Shown piece by piece: positions 35,288 through 48,784 of a DNA stretch of 64,000 bases. The notes beneath the pieces are model-generated. The model had not been told where the DNA came from and did not search any database. It saw only the letters and a list, made by a program, of their open reading frames with translations. Within the stretch, counting starts at the first letter, position 1; every line of letters starts with the position of its first letter. The translations under genes and the position numbers were made by a program. Source of the DNA: Dipteronia dyeriana (Eukaryota > Streptophyta > Magnoliopsida > Sapindales > Sapindaceae); NCBI GenBank assembly GCA_032871835.1, contig CM065297.1, forward strand, positions 33,055,598-33,119,597, given 5' to 3'.

Positions 35288-36706
35288 ATGGAGGTATCAG
35301 ATCTATTTCCATAACTTGAATTGCGAAATAGAGACCCTTCAATCCAAAAAGACTTTCACACGAATGGACTTTCAAATCCCAAGCCAGTAATGAAATCTTA
35401 TGCCCAAGCAATCTCATCCGCCATTGCCCCAGTGTCTTCGGCTCCAAAGAAAAAAGGTGATTATGTTGCAATCAAAGTCAACCCCAAAGCTTATGAAGAA
35501 CGGTTGAAACTTTACAGTTACTCTTTTATTAGTCGAGTCGTTTTGTCAAAGGGAGAGGAACCATGGAAGATATTGGCTCTTAAAGAAAAACTTCAATCTT
35601 TTTGGAAATTGAACTCTCAATGGCGTCTTATCTCTCTTGGGCGGGGATTCTTCCAGATTCTTTTAAATTCTGGGGAAGATAAAGCAAAAGTTTGGGGCAT
35701 CAGGCCTCTGCATTTAAAACCTGGAACTCTAAAGCTTCAGCCATGGACTCAGAATTTTAATCCCAACACACAACGTACAATGAATGCCCAAATATGGGTA
35801 CGGTTTTATGATCTACCTTAGGAGTTTTGGCACCTCCAAATCCTTTTAGACATAGCACGTGGGATCGAAATTCCTCTAAAATTTGATAAAGCTACCCTAA
35901 AGGGTGATTATGGCCATTTCGCCCGCATGTTGATTGATGTTGATCTTTCCAAGCCTTTGCCTGATTCCATTATGATAGAGGTAGGGGATGATTGTTTGTT
36001 TCCAACTCTTTTCTTTGAGAATGTACCAAGTTTTTGCTCAGTTTGTTGCTCTATTGGTCATTCGGTCGCTTCATGTCACCATGCGACTAGATTTACAGGG
36101 AATATCACTGCTGAGCCAAATGATAAGATTCTAGAAAGAGGAAGATCCAAAATTAGACAAGAGTATAAACCGAAACACATGTCAAGAGATGTCCCGACCT
36201 CTCGAGTCTTTGAGACTATCAAATCGGGGATTGATGTCATTGTGACCAAACTTGTTACCTCTCATCCAAACAAGAAAACTTTAGATCCGACAATCTCTTC
36301 TAGTTCACTTAGGCTAATCATTCCCAATGGACATGGGGAGGCCTTGAAAAATGATGCTTATTTGGATGATTCCACAGACCCATTACACACTGAGCATGTG
36401 GATATATATCCCACATCATATCCTGTTATTACTGATATGGAGGCCTCAATTGATCCTCCTAGGGTAGAATCACATTTGCACAATCCTGAGGGTGAAGCCA
36501 GCTCTGATACTGATAGTGAAGGCACTGAATCTGACTTCAACCACCCTACAGCTTTAGACATTACAGGTGTTGAAATAGGAGAATCTTGGGCAGATCAATC
36601 AGAAGATTCAGGTTGGAAGAAGGTTACCATAAAAAAGGTAAGAAAAATAAGAAACAGGTTTCCAATGTGGTTTCGCCCAAAACTAGGGCTGCTAAAAATA
36701 AATTAG
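35288..36706 (+). pseudogene. LINE ORF1, nucleic-acid-binding protein
   Basis: The ATG at 35288 opens a frame kept to 36706 apart from two stops: TAA at 35312 and TAG at 35819. The N-terminal two thirds resemble the plant DUF4283 region (WVRFYDLP followed by EFW, then GDYGHFARMLIDVDLSKPLP near 35910). A CCHC knuckle (CSVCCSIGHSVASC) lies near 36036-36077. The tail is acidic and ends in a Lys-rich stretch. ORF1 proteins of this family coat the LINE RNA. It ends 7 bp before ORF2. Confidence 0.85.
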
Positions 36707-36713
36707 TACATAA

Positions 36714-39700
36714 ATGATTGTACTCTATTGGAACTGTAGAGGTATTGCAAACAGCGATACTCAACGTACTTTGAAAGATTTTTGTTCTCGTCATAGACCG
36801 AATTTTGTTTGCCTTGCTGAACCATTATGTGCATTTGATTCTATTTCTCCTACTTTTTGGCGCTCTATGGGGTTACACTTTATTGGTTCTAATGCCAGAA
36901 GCACTCATAGTATATGGATTTTTGGGTCTACTGCCTTTCAGAATGCTACTATTGTCTTGTCTCACTCTCAACATGTTACGATTTCTACTACTTTTTATGG
37001 GAAAGTACATCAGATCTCTTTTATTTATACCAGTGTAAACTACATCACTGGTAGATCTCTTTGGAGCTCTCTCATTGAATTTGCTGGTTCAGACATTCCA
37101 TGGCTTGTTATTGGGGATTTTAACTCGGTTCTAGGAGCTCATGAGACAACTGGTAACATTTCTATTATTTCTTGTGATGATTTTCGTGTTGCTTTAACGG
37201 TCTGTGATCTTGTTGACATTGAAAAGAAATGAGTTTTTCATACCCGGATTGGTCGAGGCAGACGAGGTATGGTTCTTTCTCATTTAGACAGAGCTATATA
37301 TTCCCACTCATTTCTGACATCTTGGTCTCAAATCGCCTGTGTTACCCTACCTTTATCTCATTCAGATCATCATCCGTTATTGGTTTCTTGTTCTGTAAGT
37401 GTATCGTTAGGTCCACGGCTCTTCAGGTTTCAAGGTATGTGGATTTCTCATCCCTCATTTCTTAATTTTGTTAGATCGGTTTGGTCATCCTCTTTCATTG
37501 GAACTGGCACTGGGATTGTTGTTCAGAAATTGAAGCTTTTGAAAAATGCTTTGAGAAAGTGGAATTGGGAGGTGTTTGGGGATATTATATTGAATGTCAC
37601 TAAGGCTAATGAGAAGGTGATGCTTATTCAGGGCATGATTGGTTCTGAAGGTTTTTCAGATGATCTTTTTCGTCTTGAGACCGCCGCTTTAGCTGATCTG
37701 GATAGTGCTTTAAAACAACAAGAAATTTTTCTGAAAGAGAAAAGTAGAGTCAGATGGCTTGCTGAGGGAGATTAAAATTCTAAATTTTTTAACTCTTTAT
37801 TGAATCATAGAAGGGGAAACAAGACTCTTTCCTCCATTCAAATTGGTGAACATATTTATAATAATCCTTTGGATATTGGTGAGCATGTTTCCTCTTTTTA
37901 TCAGCATCTATTTTCGGATTCTGTCAATAATAGTTTAGACCTCTCTATAATTAGAGAGCATGTGCCTTCATTGGTTACTGCTGATGAAAATACTTCGATT
38001 CTCCGGGTTCCCTCTTTTGATGAAGTGAGGAATACAGTTTTTGTCATGGATCCTCTAAGTGCTCCTGGTCTTGATGGTTTCTCAGACAGATTTTATTCTC
38101 ATTGTTGGAAAATTGTAGGTTATGATGTGGTTTTGGCCGTGCAGGAATTTTTTCACTCTGGTCGAGTCTTTCCGGGTTTGAATTCTAATTTCTTGGTCCT
38201 TATTCCAAAGACTCCGAACGCTCTTTTGGTCTAACAGTTTCGCCCGATTACCCTAGGTAATTTCCTGTTTAAGGTTATCACTAAGATTATTGCTGATCGC
38301 TTGGCCAAAATTTGCTCTCGTATTATATTTCCAAATCAATTTGGTTTCATTAGGGGTCGTCAAATCGGAGACTGTATTGCTGGTGCTTCTGAATGTTTTA
38401 ATGTGTTAAATAACTGTAGTCGCGGCGAGCACTTGGCCTTAAAAATAGACATTCGAAAGGCTTTTGACTCCATCAGTTGGCGTTTTATCTTTGAATTCCT
38501 TCGGTGTTTTGGATTTTCTGAGAGTTTTATTGATTGTGTTGCATCTATTTTTAGTTCTGCTAGGATCTCAGTTCTTATTAATGGATCCCCTCAAGGTTAT
38601 TTTCCTTGTTCGCGTGTAGTTCAGCAAGGTGATCATCTTTCCCCTCTTCTCTTTTGTTTTGCGAAAGATTTTTTGAGCAGATACCTTACGTATCTTGTAG
38701 ACTCGGGAACTAAGACTTCTATCTCTTCTCCAGTTCGGATTCGTGCCCCTTCACATTTTCTATATGCTGATGATATTATTCTCTTCTGCCGGGCTTCACC
38801 TCAGAATTTACAAGTAATTTTAGATGTTTTTGCACTTTATGGCTCTCTCTCGGGTCAGCAAGTTAATTGGCAAAAATCTTCCATTTTTTTGGCAAAGGCA
38901 TATCTGGGACTCGTATTGCTAACTTTCTTTCAATGTCTGGGATGCGTAAGGGTGGAGATTCGATGACGTATCTAGGGGTCCCTATTTTCATTGGGGCACC
39001 TAAGCGTCGGTGGTTGATTCCATGGGCTGATAAAATTAAAAGTAAATTGGAATCATGGAAGGGTTTCTCTCTTTCAATGGCAGGTAGGTTATGTCTTATT
39101 GATTCAGTGATTACAGGTGCCTTCCTACATTCCTTTCAAGTTTATCATTGGCCTTCATCTCTTTTAAAAGATTTAAATGCTGCTATTCGAAATTTTTTTT
39201 GGACTGGTTCGATTGACGGTCATAAATCTGTCCAAGTTGCTTGGAAATCTTGTTGTAAGCCTAAGGACGGTGGTGGTCTTGGTGTTAAAGACCTTGGTAT
39301 TCTTAACAAGGCCATGCTTAAGAAATTCACTTGGAGGATGTTGACTGAGGAGTCCCTCGTTTTCACATATCTTCGGGCACGATTTTTTACCCAGGATCAC
39401 AAACCTAGAACGTGGTATGTTGTTTCTTCTGTTTGGCCAGGTCAAAAATTGCATTATACTCCCATGATGATTGAATCTAGATGGTTGGTTGGTCGTCATT
39501 CTAAGGTCCGTTTTTGGTCGGATAACTGGTTGGGATATCCTTTGATTGACTTGGTTGAGGATAGGTCTTCATTACAACCTCTGCTGGATTCTGTTGTGGG
39601 TGATATTTACTCAGATACTGCAGGTTGGAATATTCCTACTTCTTTTAAAGCTTCCTACCCAAATGTTGCTTATGAGATTGAGAATGTGGTGGTTAGCACT

Positions 39701-40842
39701 AATCCAGACTCGTTAGTTTGGACTTGTTCCTTGGATGGTTCTGTTTCCTGTAAATCTGCTTATACCTCTCTCTCTGAGGTTAGGAGTTCTGTGTTTTGGG
39801 GTAAGCAGATCTGGGCATCTTTCATTCCTCCTTCTCGCTCTGTCCTCATTTGGCGACTGTTTCATGGTAAGATTCCCATAGTCATTGTGTTGCGTGCCAG
39901 AGGTTATATTCTTCCATCTTGTTGTCGATTTTGTTGTGCTACAGAGGAGGACTTAAGGCATCTTTTTATTGACTGTCCTTTTGTTGGTGGATTGTGGGAT
40001 CTTGTATCCTCTACTTTTGGCCATAAACTTAAGTTATAGGGTACTTGTTTGGACCTTTGCCAGGAGGCAATGAGAGTTATATTTAGCATTCAACTGAAAA
40101 CTCTCTGGCGGGTTTCTATCATCACGGTTTTCTGGGTGGTGTGGTTCTTCCGGAACCAAGCTACTTTTGAGGATGAAAAAATTGTCTTTGTTGATGCCCT
40201 TTCTTTACTTTGGTGTTCTGTTCGCGAGGCAGCTCTCTTCAGTATGGCACTATGAAGAATTCAGTGGATGAGCTTCAGATTCTTCAACGGCTCCATATCT
40301 TTGGTCGCCCTCCAAAGGCTCCTCGTATTTTAAAGGTTAATTGGCGTCCTCCCCAGTCGGGTTGTCTTAAGGTTAACATTGATGGGGCCGCTTTTGGTAG
40401 TCGTGGTCTTGATAGTTTTGCAGGGGTTTTTCGCATATGTAGGGGTTTCATTAAAGGTTGTTTTGCTATTCCTCTTGGTGTCTGTTTTGCTTTTGAGGCT
40501 GAATTGGCTGCTGCCGTTTACGCTATTGATTATGCTTGGACTTTTGGCTGGCATTGGTTATGGTTGGAGAGCGATTCTACTTTTGTAGTGGATATCCTTC
40601 GTTCTAGATCTCGTAAGGTTCCTTGGCGTTGGCGCACCGCTTGGGATAGGTGTTTGGGTTTAATCTCTCAAATGGATTTTGATGTGACTCATATCTATCG
40701 AGAAGGTAATCAAGTTGTAGATAGTTTAGCTTCCAGGAGCCCCAGTATCGTCTCTCCTACTTTATGGTGGAATGCTCCGAACTTTTGCAATCCTTTTATT
40801 TTCAATGATTTTTGTAGCAGACATTTTTTTAGGTTTTGTTGA
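36714..40842 (+). pseudogene. LINE ORF2: endonuclease, reverse transcriptase, RNase H
   Basis: The endonuclease starts at the ATG (VLYWNCRGI) and has IGDFNSVL near 37110 and HSDHHPLL near 37360. Reverse transcriptase includes NQFGFIRGRQIGD near 38333, IRKAFDSISW near 38450, QQGDHLSPLLF near 38622 and YADDIILF near 38764. A Cys/His motif (CRFCCATEEDLRHLFIDC) lies near 39927. The RNase H begins near 40370 (VNIDGAAFGS) with ESDS and DSLAS further on; this extra domain occurs in some plant L1 lineages. Lesions: TGA 37230, TAA 37773, TAA 38232, one T lost in a T-run near 38886, TAG 40037 and a frameshift near 40250. The domains are otherwise continuous. Confidence 0.9.
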
Positions 40843-40941
40843 TCTGTTTTCTTCTTTAGTTTATGTTATGTTTTGTTCGCTTTCTTTTTTCTTTAATAAA
40901 ATGTTGGGTTAGCATCCCCAACAACCTTATCAAAAAAAATA

Positions 40942-41807
40942 TATTATAATGTGTAAATTAACTTATATCTTTGTGTGTTGATTTGCATATTATGGTTTTC
41001 GACGAGGTGTCAGCTTTTTTGGATCAAGTATGGTCAAGTTGCCATTATCAGAAAAGGTCATCGATTTCTTGAGTGCTAATAAGTTCAAGAAAGCAAGAAT
41101 TTATGATACGAATACGTAAATATTGCCATAATAAAAACATTGGCCAATTCTAGTGCCGAGCTTATTGTAAATAAGAGATTGGTTAAGGGTGTTTTGTTCT
41201 TTAAAGTATTTTGTGAATGTGAGAGGATAAGGAGACAATTTATATATAAAAAAAATTAGATCGATTTTAATATATTCCATTTACATTTTTATGCATGCTC
41301 CATCTTTTTTTTGGGTGTGTGTTTTTATTTAATATAATGCAGGAGTGTTTTGGAATTATTATAATTCAGAGTCGGTAACCTAACGGATTCTTCCATAACG
41401 ACCTTAATTTCTTAAGGATATTCCTATATATATACGTATATATATAACATTTTGGCTCCTTTTTGATGCGATAATTTCAAAAGTCAAAACCCTCAAATTT
41501 TATCAAATATTTGGTATTTTTTTTATTATATTCCCCAGATTATATATAGATTATAAGCTATATATTAATTGCAAAAATTACTTTATTTTAAAAAAAATAC
41601 AAAATTTACTCATATATATATATATACCTTTTTTGTTGTGTTTTGTTTTTAATTTTTGATAATGTATTAAATATGCATTAAATACAATATGATTATTTCT
41701 AAAATTAAATGTCTTTGAATTTTAAATATTTTTAAAAATAGTAATAATTAAATAATTTACTAAACAAATTAAAATATCTATATAATATCTTATAATAGCT
41801 TTGGTAT
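40942..41807. other. AT-rich intergenic sequence, no gene recognised
   Basis: Contains short TA runs (41427, 41612) and poly-T tracts only. Confidence 0.5.
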
Positions 41808-42188
41808 GAGAAGACTTGACCATTAATTAGTTTTTTTTTAAATAATTATATTCAACCCTTCAGTATTATGTTCAACTTAATTTTTTTTTTTAAATAACGG
41901 TTGATCTTCTAAATTTTATGAAAATTATTACTATCAATAAATTTTATATATTTTATTTAACGCTTGATGAATAATATATTATCATTAAGCCTTAACATGT
42001 CACGTGTCAACATGAGAAGACTTGACCATTAATTAATATTTTTAAAATTATATTCAACCCTTTAACTTTCAATTCACAATTAATTTTCTAGATTTAATGA
42101 GAATCGTTATTATTATTAAATCATATATTCTTCATTTAATGTTTGATGAATAATGTATTATTATATCTATGTTTAGAAAATATAGTAT
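41808..42188. repeat. Local tandem repeat, about 203-bp period, two copies
   Basis: GAGAAGACTTGACCATTAATTA starts near 41808 and again near 42014 (written as two joined halves), each followed by TTCAACCC, GGTTGAT or its remains, and TTGATGAATAAT. A related copy lies beyond element C at 55415-55670. Confidence 0.7.
42184..42188. other. Left target-site duplication of element C
   Basis: AGTAT, identical to 54280-54284. Confidence 0.85.
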
Positions 42189-43029
42189 TGCTATACGTAT
42201 ATTCTATCAAATGTACACGTCACTGATAGATAAGACAACCTCCTAGGAAGATTTTCATATAAGCATCCAGGTTGGCATCTGGATAAAACACCACCAGTAG
42301 TATCGCCCAATCACGAGAGCCTGAGTAAGGCCGAATGATAATATTCGACACATTCAGCTCTACTCGGGACAACATGTGAAGCCCGAGTAAACAAGTTATC
42401 AACAAACGAGACGTATAAAGTCACAAATTGTCTTGGACACGCAACGAGTAAAGAGGAAACAAATATATTCCCCTCGAAAGATGCGCAATCCACATAAGAA
42501 GATGAGCCCAAGAAGGAAATAAATCTAAATCAAGCAATAACCCTACGCTTCTAGAAGACTACACACTGACCAAGAAATAAGTCCTAAACGGACTATGCAA
42601 CTAGAATCCTACGTAGATTCAATTTCAATGCACGAGATCTCCGAAATAGAAAAGAAGACACAGACGACTTCAACAAGTAAACAGTTCTAATTAAATACAA
42701 TCACCTTTCCTTATTTGTATAACAAGGATTATGGCTCTATGCACATATAAATACACCCATAATATAGCTAGAAGAAGGGATGTAACAATAGAAGCACTGT
42801 GAAATAGAGGTTAGAGAGATCGAGAGCTGTAATTTGGTATTCAATATTGCATTTGGCTTGATTGTGCATACAACAACCCGTGGACGTTTCTCCGGTCATC
42901 GGAGTTTTACCAGGTATACTAGTGTCACAATCTTATCACATTGCATCCACTTTCTTTTTCTCTTTTGGCAGGTCAAAATCGAACCTAACGTTGTTGAATT
43001 TCTTGACCATCAAGAAACAAATGTCAACA
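42189..43029 (+). repeat. 5' LTR of element C
   Basis: It runs from TGCTATACG to GTCAACA, 841 bp; the 3' copy is 842 bp and very similar. Confidence 0.9.
42746..42753 (+). promoter_or_regulatory. TATA box of the element C 5' LTR
   Basis: TATAAATA preceded by GCACA, as in the 3' LTR at 53996-54003. Confidence 0.7.
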
Positions 43030-43031
43030 AT

Positions 43032-43046
43032 TGGAGCTAGAAGGAG
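43032..43046 (+). promoter_or_regulatory. Primer binding site of element C
   Basis: TGGAGCTAGAAGGAG, two bases after the LTR. One base differs from the site of A over the shared stretch. Confidence 0.75.
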
Positions 43047-43080
43047 GGGTAGTGGTTGAACCTTCGATCTATTTTAAACA

Positions 43081-44990
43081 ATGTCTGGTGAAAGAAACAA
43101 AGACGGTTCTAGGGACGTTCAAAAATCGTCAGATAATGATCACCAAGGGGGGATCACTCAGGATCCCATGACAACCACCGGGAACCAGCCAGAACCTTTG
43201 ATCGGTATCCACCAATCCTTCCAACCAGTGAGGATATAGCGTGTCGTTTTAGGGAAGCCCTATAACAATTATTGGTAGATACAGCAGAGGAGGGAATAGA
43301 TCTGTTGGCTGCAAGAGAGACGAATCCTCCAAACCAACCGTCCTCACAAAACTATTCACCCCCAGATTTCAATCAATTATAGTTGAGCCAGAGCCGGATG
43401 CACTAGCAGCTGTTGGGAACTTAGACCCTATCAACCAGACTGAGGGTACATCGCACCAGGAAAAGGACCTAAAGATACCCGCAAGAGAACGGAGACCTCA
43501 CCAAAAACGAAGCCACGGAAATACGGGGCATGAAAGACACCGTAAATATGATCGACGAAGGGATTGATCATCATCATCAGAGGACAGTGACCGTCATCAT
43601 CATAAACGCCATCATGGTACTATACGTTTACAAGGATCAGCTCAAGAAACTCGGAGGCTAGTTGAAGAGCAACTGGTGATAGGTTTGATAGTCACTCGAC
43701 GGTTCAACCATCATGAAGGGCAAATAGGCGATAGATATATCTTGATACAGAGTCTGACCCGAGAAGTCGAGGATAATAAACATCAAATGGATGTGCTAAT
43801 TAGGTGTTACAGACACAATGAATTGTTTGACGATGATTTTGATAGCTCTTTCACTAGAGACTTTCTACGAACGCCATTCCCGAAGAGATTCAGAATGCCG
43901 CACGTGGAACAATTCAAAAAGGATACATATCCCAAGGAGCACGTCAGACAGTATAAGAGTGCTATGGCTCAGTACGCCCACAGTGATCCATTTTTGTGCC
44001 TTAACTTTCCACAGACCCTTGGGGATGTAGGCTCGAGGTGGTTTGGGAGATTGCCTTCGATAAGTATTGAGAGTTTCTGGGAATTGAACAGAAGCTTTTC
44101 AAGACAATTTCTCGAAAATGTACACAGGAAAAAATCAGTGGCATACCTCTCTCAACTAAGACAAGGGAAAGACGAGTTGTAAAATAGTACCTGGGAAGAT
44201 TTGGTCAGACGGTCTCAGAAATCGGTAGTGCAAATGATGAAGCAATAATCGCTGCATTCATAAACAACCTACAGATTAGGTTGTTGTCCTTTGACTTGAG
44301 AAGAGAACGTCTAACTAGATATGCAAACATGATGGATATGGTAGGTGGATATGCATTAGCTGAAGAAAAAGAGTTGGTGATAGGAGGTTGTTATATGCAT
44401 GGGGGAAGACTCGAGTAAAAAATGTCGAGTCGAAGAACCATAAAGGGAAACAAAAAGGAAAAACCAAAAAAGAAAGAAGCAAAGATGGGGAAGAAACAGA
44501 CGTAGGACGACAGACAAGACCAGGGAAAAGTTTCAAGGTAATTATACAAACTGCACCCCATTTCGAAAAAGGTAGAAAGAGATCATGTCGATGCTATAAG
44601 AAAAGAATCTGGTTAAGGAGCCACGTCAATAGTCATAATTTACCAGGCGAGACACGATAAAGTATTACAGATTTCACAAAGAAAGTGGGCTTAAAACCTC
44701 AAAATGTTACCAGCTCAGAGATCACATAAAAACCCTTATCCGAGAAGGTTATCTACAAGATATTATCTTGAAGAAAGATGAGAAGATAGAAACTCAGAAG
44801 GAAGCCAATTCTGGAGATCACAATTCAGATTGTAACAAAAAGGCCAGTCCAGAGGCGAGTGGAGCAATACAAACAATCTGCAGAGGATCGTCAACTGGTA
44901 AAAGTAACTGAGAAGAGACTCAGGAAATCTGAGAAATGGTTGAAGCAAGGTAAATTTTCGATGTTAATTTCATCCAGCCTGATCCACGGA
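43081..44990 (+). pseudogene. gag: Element C gag
   Basis: ATG at 43081 (MSGERNKDGSRDVQKSSDN) aligns with the gag start of B. A frameshift near 43200 and several stops break the N-terminal part. The core is open at 43676-44182 (MPHVEQFKKDTYPKEHVRQY, then FPQTLGDVGSRWF). The C-terminal charged part and the weak zinc-binding remnant follow to about 44990. The product would be the particle shell protein. Confidence 0.85.
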
Positions 44991-46367
44991 GAATAAAGGA
45001 AGGATGGGAATCGATAGTATTTACTGAAGTTGATTCGCATGGGGTCGATGTCCGACCAAATGATGCTCTTGTCATAAGCGCCAGGATCGACCATAGGGAA
45101 GTTCGGAGGATACTAGTAGACAGCGTTAGCTCAGCAGATATCCTTAGCCTAACCGTCTATGATCAGCTTAGATTGGATCGGAAGGACCTGTAACCTTTTC
45201 ATACCCACTTAGAGGATTTGGAGGAATCGATGTCAGGTCACTGGGAACGGTAAAGTTACCTGTGAAAATCAGAATAGCACCCTTCCAAAAATAGGTTCTA
45301 CTCGACTTTGTAGTGGTAGTTTAGACAACTGGCCTTACAATGCTCTACTAGGTCGACCTTTCCTGAACAAGACAAAGGCGGTAATAGCCACCTATGCCTT
45401 GATGATCGAATTCCCGATCGAATGGGGGTAGAGATGGTTAAGGGTTCACAAGAAATGGCTAGAAGAGCCAATCTCTCTATCTACAAGGATAAGAATAACA
45501 TCGAGCACCAACTGTGTACTCTGACTCAACCAGATCAGAATAAGCAAGGAGAATCATTAATGTTTGAATTTGACCCAAGTGAAGAACCTGAGGCATCAAA
45601 GGATGTGCCGACAGAGGAAGTGATCTTAAAGGAAGGCGAACAAACAAGAAATGTCAAAATCGGAGCTAATCTAGAAGAAAAGGTCAAGACAGATCTTATC
45701 AATTTACTAAGAGAATACAAAGACGTATTTGCGTGAAGTCATGAAGACATGGTGGGGATAGACACGTGAGTGATATCACACCATTTGGCTATCGATCCAA
45801 TCGCAAAGCCTGTAATTCAAAAAAGGAGATCTTTTAACCTTGAAAGGAGTCGGGCAATCAATCCGAAGGTGGAGAAGTTACTCACTATAGAATCAATCAG
45901 AGAAATCAATTATCCTCTGTGTGTGGAAAATATGGTCCTGGTACAGAAGAAAAATGGCCAAAGGAGAATGTGCGTAGATTTTACATATTTAAACAAAGCC
46001 TGCCCAAAAGATAGTTCTCCACTTCCAAGGATAGACCAGTTGGTCGATGCTACATCAGGGCATGAGTTGCTCAGTTTCATGGAAACCTATTCAAGATATA
46101 ACTAGATCCGGATGAACAAAGTGGATGAGGATAAGACAGCGTTCACGACCGACCAAGGTCTATACTGCTATACAGTGATGCCCTTTAGGCTGAAAAATGC
46201 CGAGGCCACTTATCAGAGACTAGTCAATAAAATTTTTGCTCTCCAAATAGGAAGAAATATGGAAGTCTACATAGACGACATGTTAACCAAAAGTATCACG
46301 GTGGCTGAGCATCCTGTAGATTTGCGAGAAACATTTGATATCCTGAGGAGATACCATATGAAGTTGA
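44991..46367 (+). pseudogene. pol: Element C pol, N-terminal part: protease and RT
   Basis: The protease near 45115 reads VDSVSSADIL, with Val in place of the usual Gly. RT is mostly open from 45770 to 46367: RRMCVDFTYLNKACPKD near 45965, the catalytic YIDD near 46268 and DILRRYHMKL at the end. A TGA at 45735 replaces the Trp codon of the DVFAW motif, and a stop interrupts the YNQIRM motif near 46103. RT is cut at 46367 by the D insert. Confidence 0.88.
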
Positions 46368-47001
46368 TGTAGGGAAAATCGCAAAACGGAAGTGTGAAAT
46401 TAATAAAATTTAGGGTTTGATATATTTTTAAAAAAATCACTTTATAATAACAAGAACCTTAACTCTAGATTAATTGATGTATATAAAAGTATCGCACATT
46501 TTTTTTCGTGACGATTGAACTAGCATCGAATTTGAATCCACAAGATCTTCCAATCCAATCACGAACGTGAATCACCTAGGAGTATGGGCTCCCTTTCTTT
46601 AAATTGTATACTTGAGGATGGATGGAAACAAACAAAATCTTCTTCTTTGTTAGTCACAATAATCCTCCAAGAGAAAAACCAAGAACGTCCGGTCACTTGT
46701 GAATTATCAATTAATTTGATTGAAACTCGCGTGAACCTTGATTCGATGTTGTACACAACAAAGGATACTACTATACTATCGAAAACAAAAAAGTTCCCTC
46801 TTTTCTCTATGTTTGGCCGAATTCTTTACACAATAAGTTGTACGAAGTTTTTTTTTTAATAGCAATAAAAAAAAGCAACTTCTCACACCAAAAACTAAGG
46901 CTTGGTTGAAATTTACAACCTATATTTATAGGTTCACAAATCCTCTCCTAAAGATAATTTAATTGGTAGGCAAGAATCCTATTCTTATGTGGATTTACTT
47001 A

Positions 47002-47319
47002 GGCCTTGTCCTGCAACTGTTTTTCAGTCCGTTTTCGTTTTTATTTTTCAAAAATAATTCCGAAAACGCGCTCGTTCACCGTTTTTTGTTTTATTTTCGA
47101 AAAAAAAAAATGAAAAACAAAACCAGTGTTAAAAGTGAAATATTTGAAAAACACAAAATACTTGTTTTTCGTTTTTGTTTTTATTTTTCATTTTGTTTTT
47201 AATTTTTTTTTTATATAAAAAAAATCATTTTTTTAAACTATTAACCATACTATTATGCGTTTGATATGATTAAGACAAGACGGAACAAGATTTTTAAATT
47301 ACCAAAGTGCCCCTCTTTT

Positions 47320-47350
<31 letters not shown>

Positions 47351-48312
47351 TATAATTATTATTATATATATATTATAATATATTATAATGATATATAATA
47401 TTATAATATAATATATAATATTTTAGAATATTAATATATAATATATAATATTATAGAATATTAATATATAATATATATAATATTATAATATATATTAATT
47501 ATTATAATATTTGCATAATTAGTAAATTAATTTATAATATTATTAAATAATAATCTATAACATATATATATTATAATATATAATATTATAGAATGTTAAT
47601 ACATAATATATATTATATATAATAAATATTATATAATAGTATATTTATAATATTTATATAATTAGTATATTAATATTCTATAATATATACATAATATTAT
47701 GATTATATATTATTATTAATATAATAATATATTATATATAATATATATTATATATAAAAATATAATATAAAAAATATAATAATTTTTAATATATAAAATA
47801 ATATATATATTATTATAATATAAATTATAATATATGTAATAATATTTAATATATTATTATAATATGTATATACATATATATTAATATAATATATACAATT
47901 ATATTTTTATTATATAATATATGTATATATATTATAATTATTTATTTATAATTTAAGAGTTTAGTTTTGATTAATTCATTTTGTTGATATGTTTTTTTGA
48001 ATTAATTTTTGATGTGCTGCTTTTGTTTAATTTAAAAATTACACTATAAAAATTATATTGGTTAATTATTTAATCAATTTGTTTACAGTTGTGATAATAT
48101 TAAACAAAATACTAAAATTGATATTTCAATTTTTGATAGTTTTCGGTTAACCTACCAGACGCGTTTTTTCCGTTTTCATTTTCAAAATACGGCTTTCAGT
48201 ATATGCTACCAAACGCATTTTCAAAATTCAAAATTGAAACAAAAAATACTGTTTTTATTTTCATTTTCATTTTCGAAAAACAACAACTGAAAAACGCTTA
48301 CAGGACCGGCCC
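47002..48312. mobile_element. PIF/Harbinger-like MITE with AT-rich core
   Basis: The ends GGCCTTGTCCTGCAACTG and the reverse complement of the other end, GGGCCGGTCCTGTAAGCG, both go on to TTTTTCAG. TTA stands on both sides (46999-47001 and 48313-48315), the 3-bp duplication typical of Harbinger-type elements. There is no transposase. Confidence 0.75.
47325..47945. repeat. AT-rich core of the MITE
   Basis: About 620 bp made almost only of A and T, in shifting TATAATATTA-type phrases with very few G or C. Confidence 0.85.
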
Positions 48313-48784
48313 TTAGTGACCAAGAATACTTTTCCAAAAAGAATTCTTTCCTATACCAAGACTCCTAATCTAACTCATTAGTGTATTTGTGATCATATTA
48401 AAGACTTCCTAATTTGACTAAATAAATAATTCATTTTATTTATCTACTTATCAAATATAGTCTTTAATATTAATTATACTACCAACAATAGTATAATATT
48501 AGGAGACCTTCTCCTATTAGGAAAAAGATTTTGACTTTTAATTAAATAATTAATTGATCAACAAATTAATTAATTTTCATTTAATTAAATAATTAAATAA
48601 AAAATAAAATATTAGGCTTTTATATATTAGCCTTGCCACCCATGACATTATATAGGCATATATATTATTATTTTTCTTTTCTTATTAAATCCATTGGACC
48701 TTAATAAAAAGTCCACATATGAACTAGACTCATTCTTACAAAAAACAAACAAGTCCACATGCCTTATATGAGTTAGAAGAAAAA

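Larger units (their letters stand above)
34850..40941 (+). mobile_element. L1-type plant LINE, near full length
   Basis: It has a CpG-rich 5' region (34850-35287), ORF1 with a zinc knuckle, ORF2 with apurinic endonuclease, reverse transcriptase and a C-terminal RNase H, and a 3' end at an A-run (40933-40941) after AATAAAATG. It interrupts the GGGGA/TCCCC repeat on its left side. A target duplication could not be separated from the A-run. It carries few lesions for its length. Confidence 0.9.
46368..48784. mobile_element. D insert: LTR-like sequence replacing the pol core of element C
   Basis: The sequence changes abruptly after GAAGTTGA at 46367 to TGTAGGGAAAATCGC, and integrase of C resumes near 48785. 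The insert carries no recognisable protein. Its TG start and AT-rich, plant-LTR-like text suggest a solo LTR or a short non-autonomous retroelement, and it is interrupted by the MITE at 47002-48312. About 2 kb of element C was lost at the same place. Strand is unknown. Confidence 0.55.

Noticed and set aside
38867..38966. Programmed frameshifting in the LINE ORF2 T-run
   Set aside because: Other stops in the same ORF show decay; a lost T in a homopolymer is the simpler explanation.
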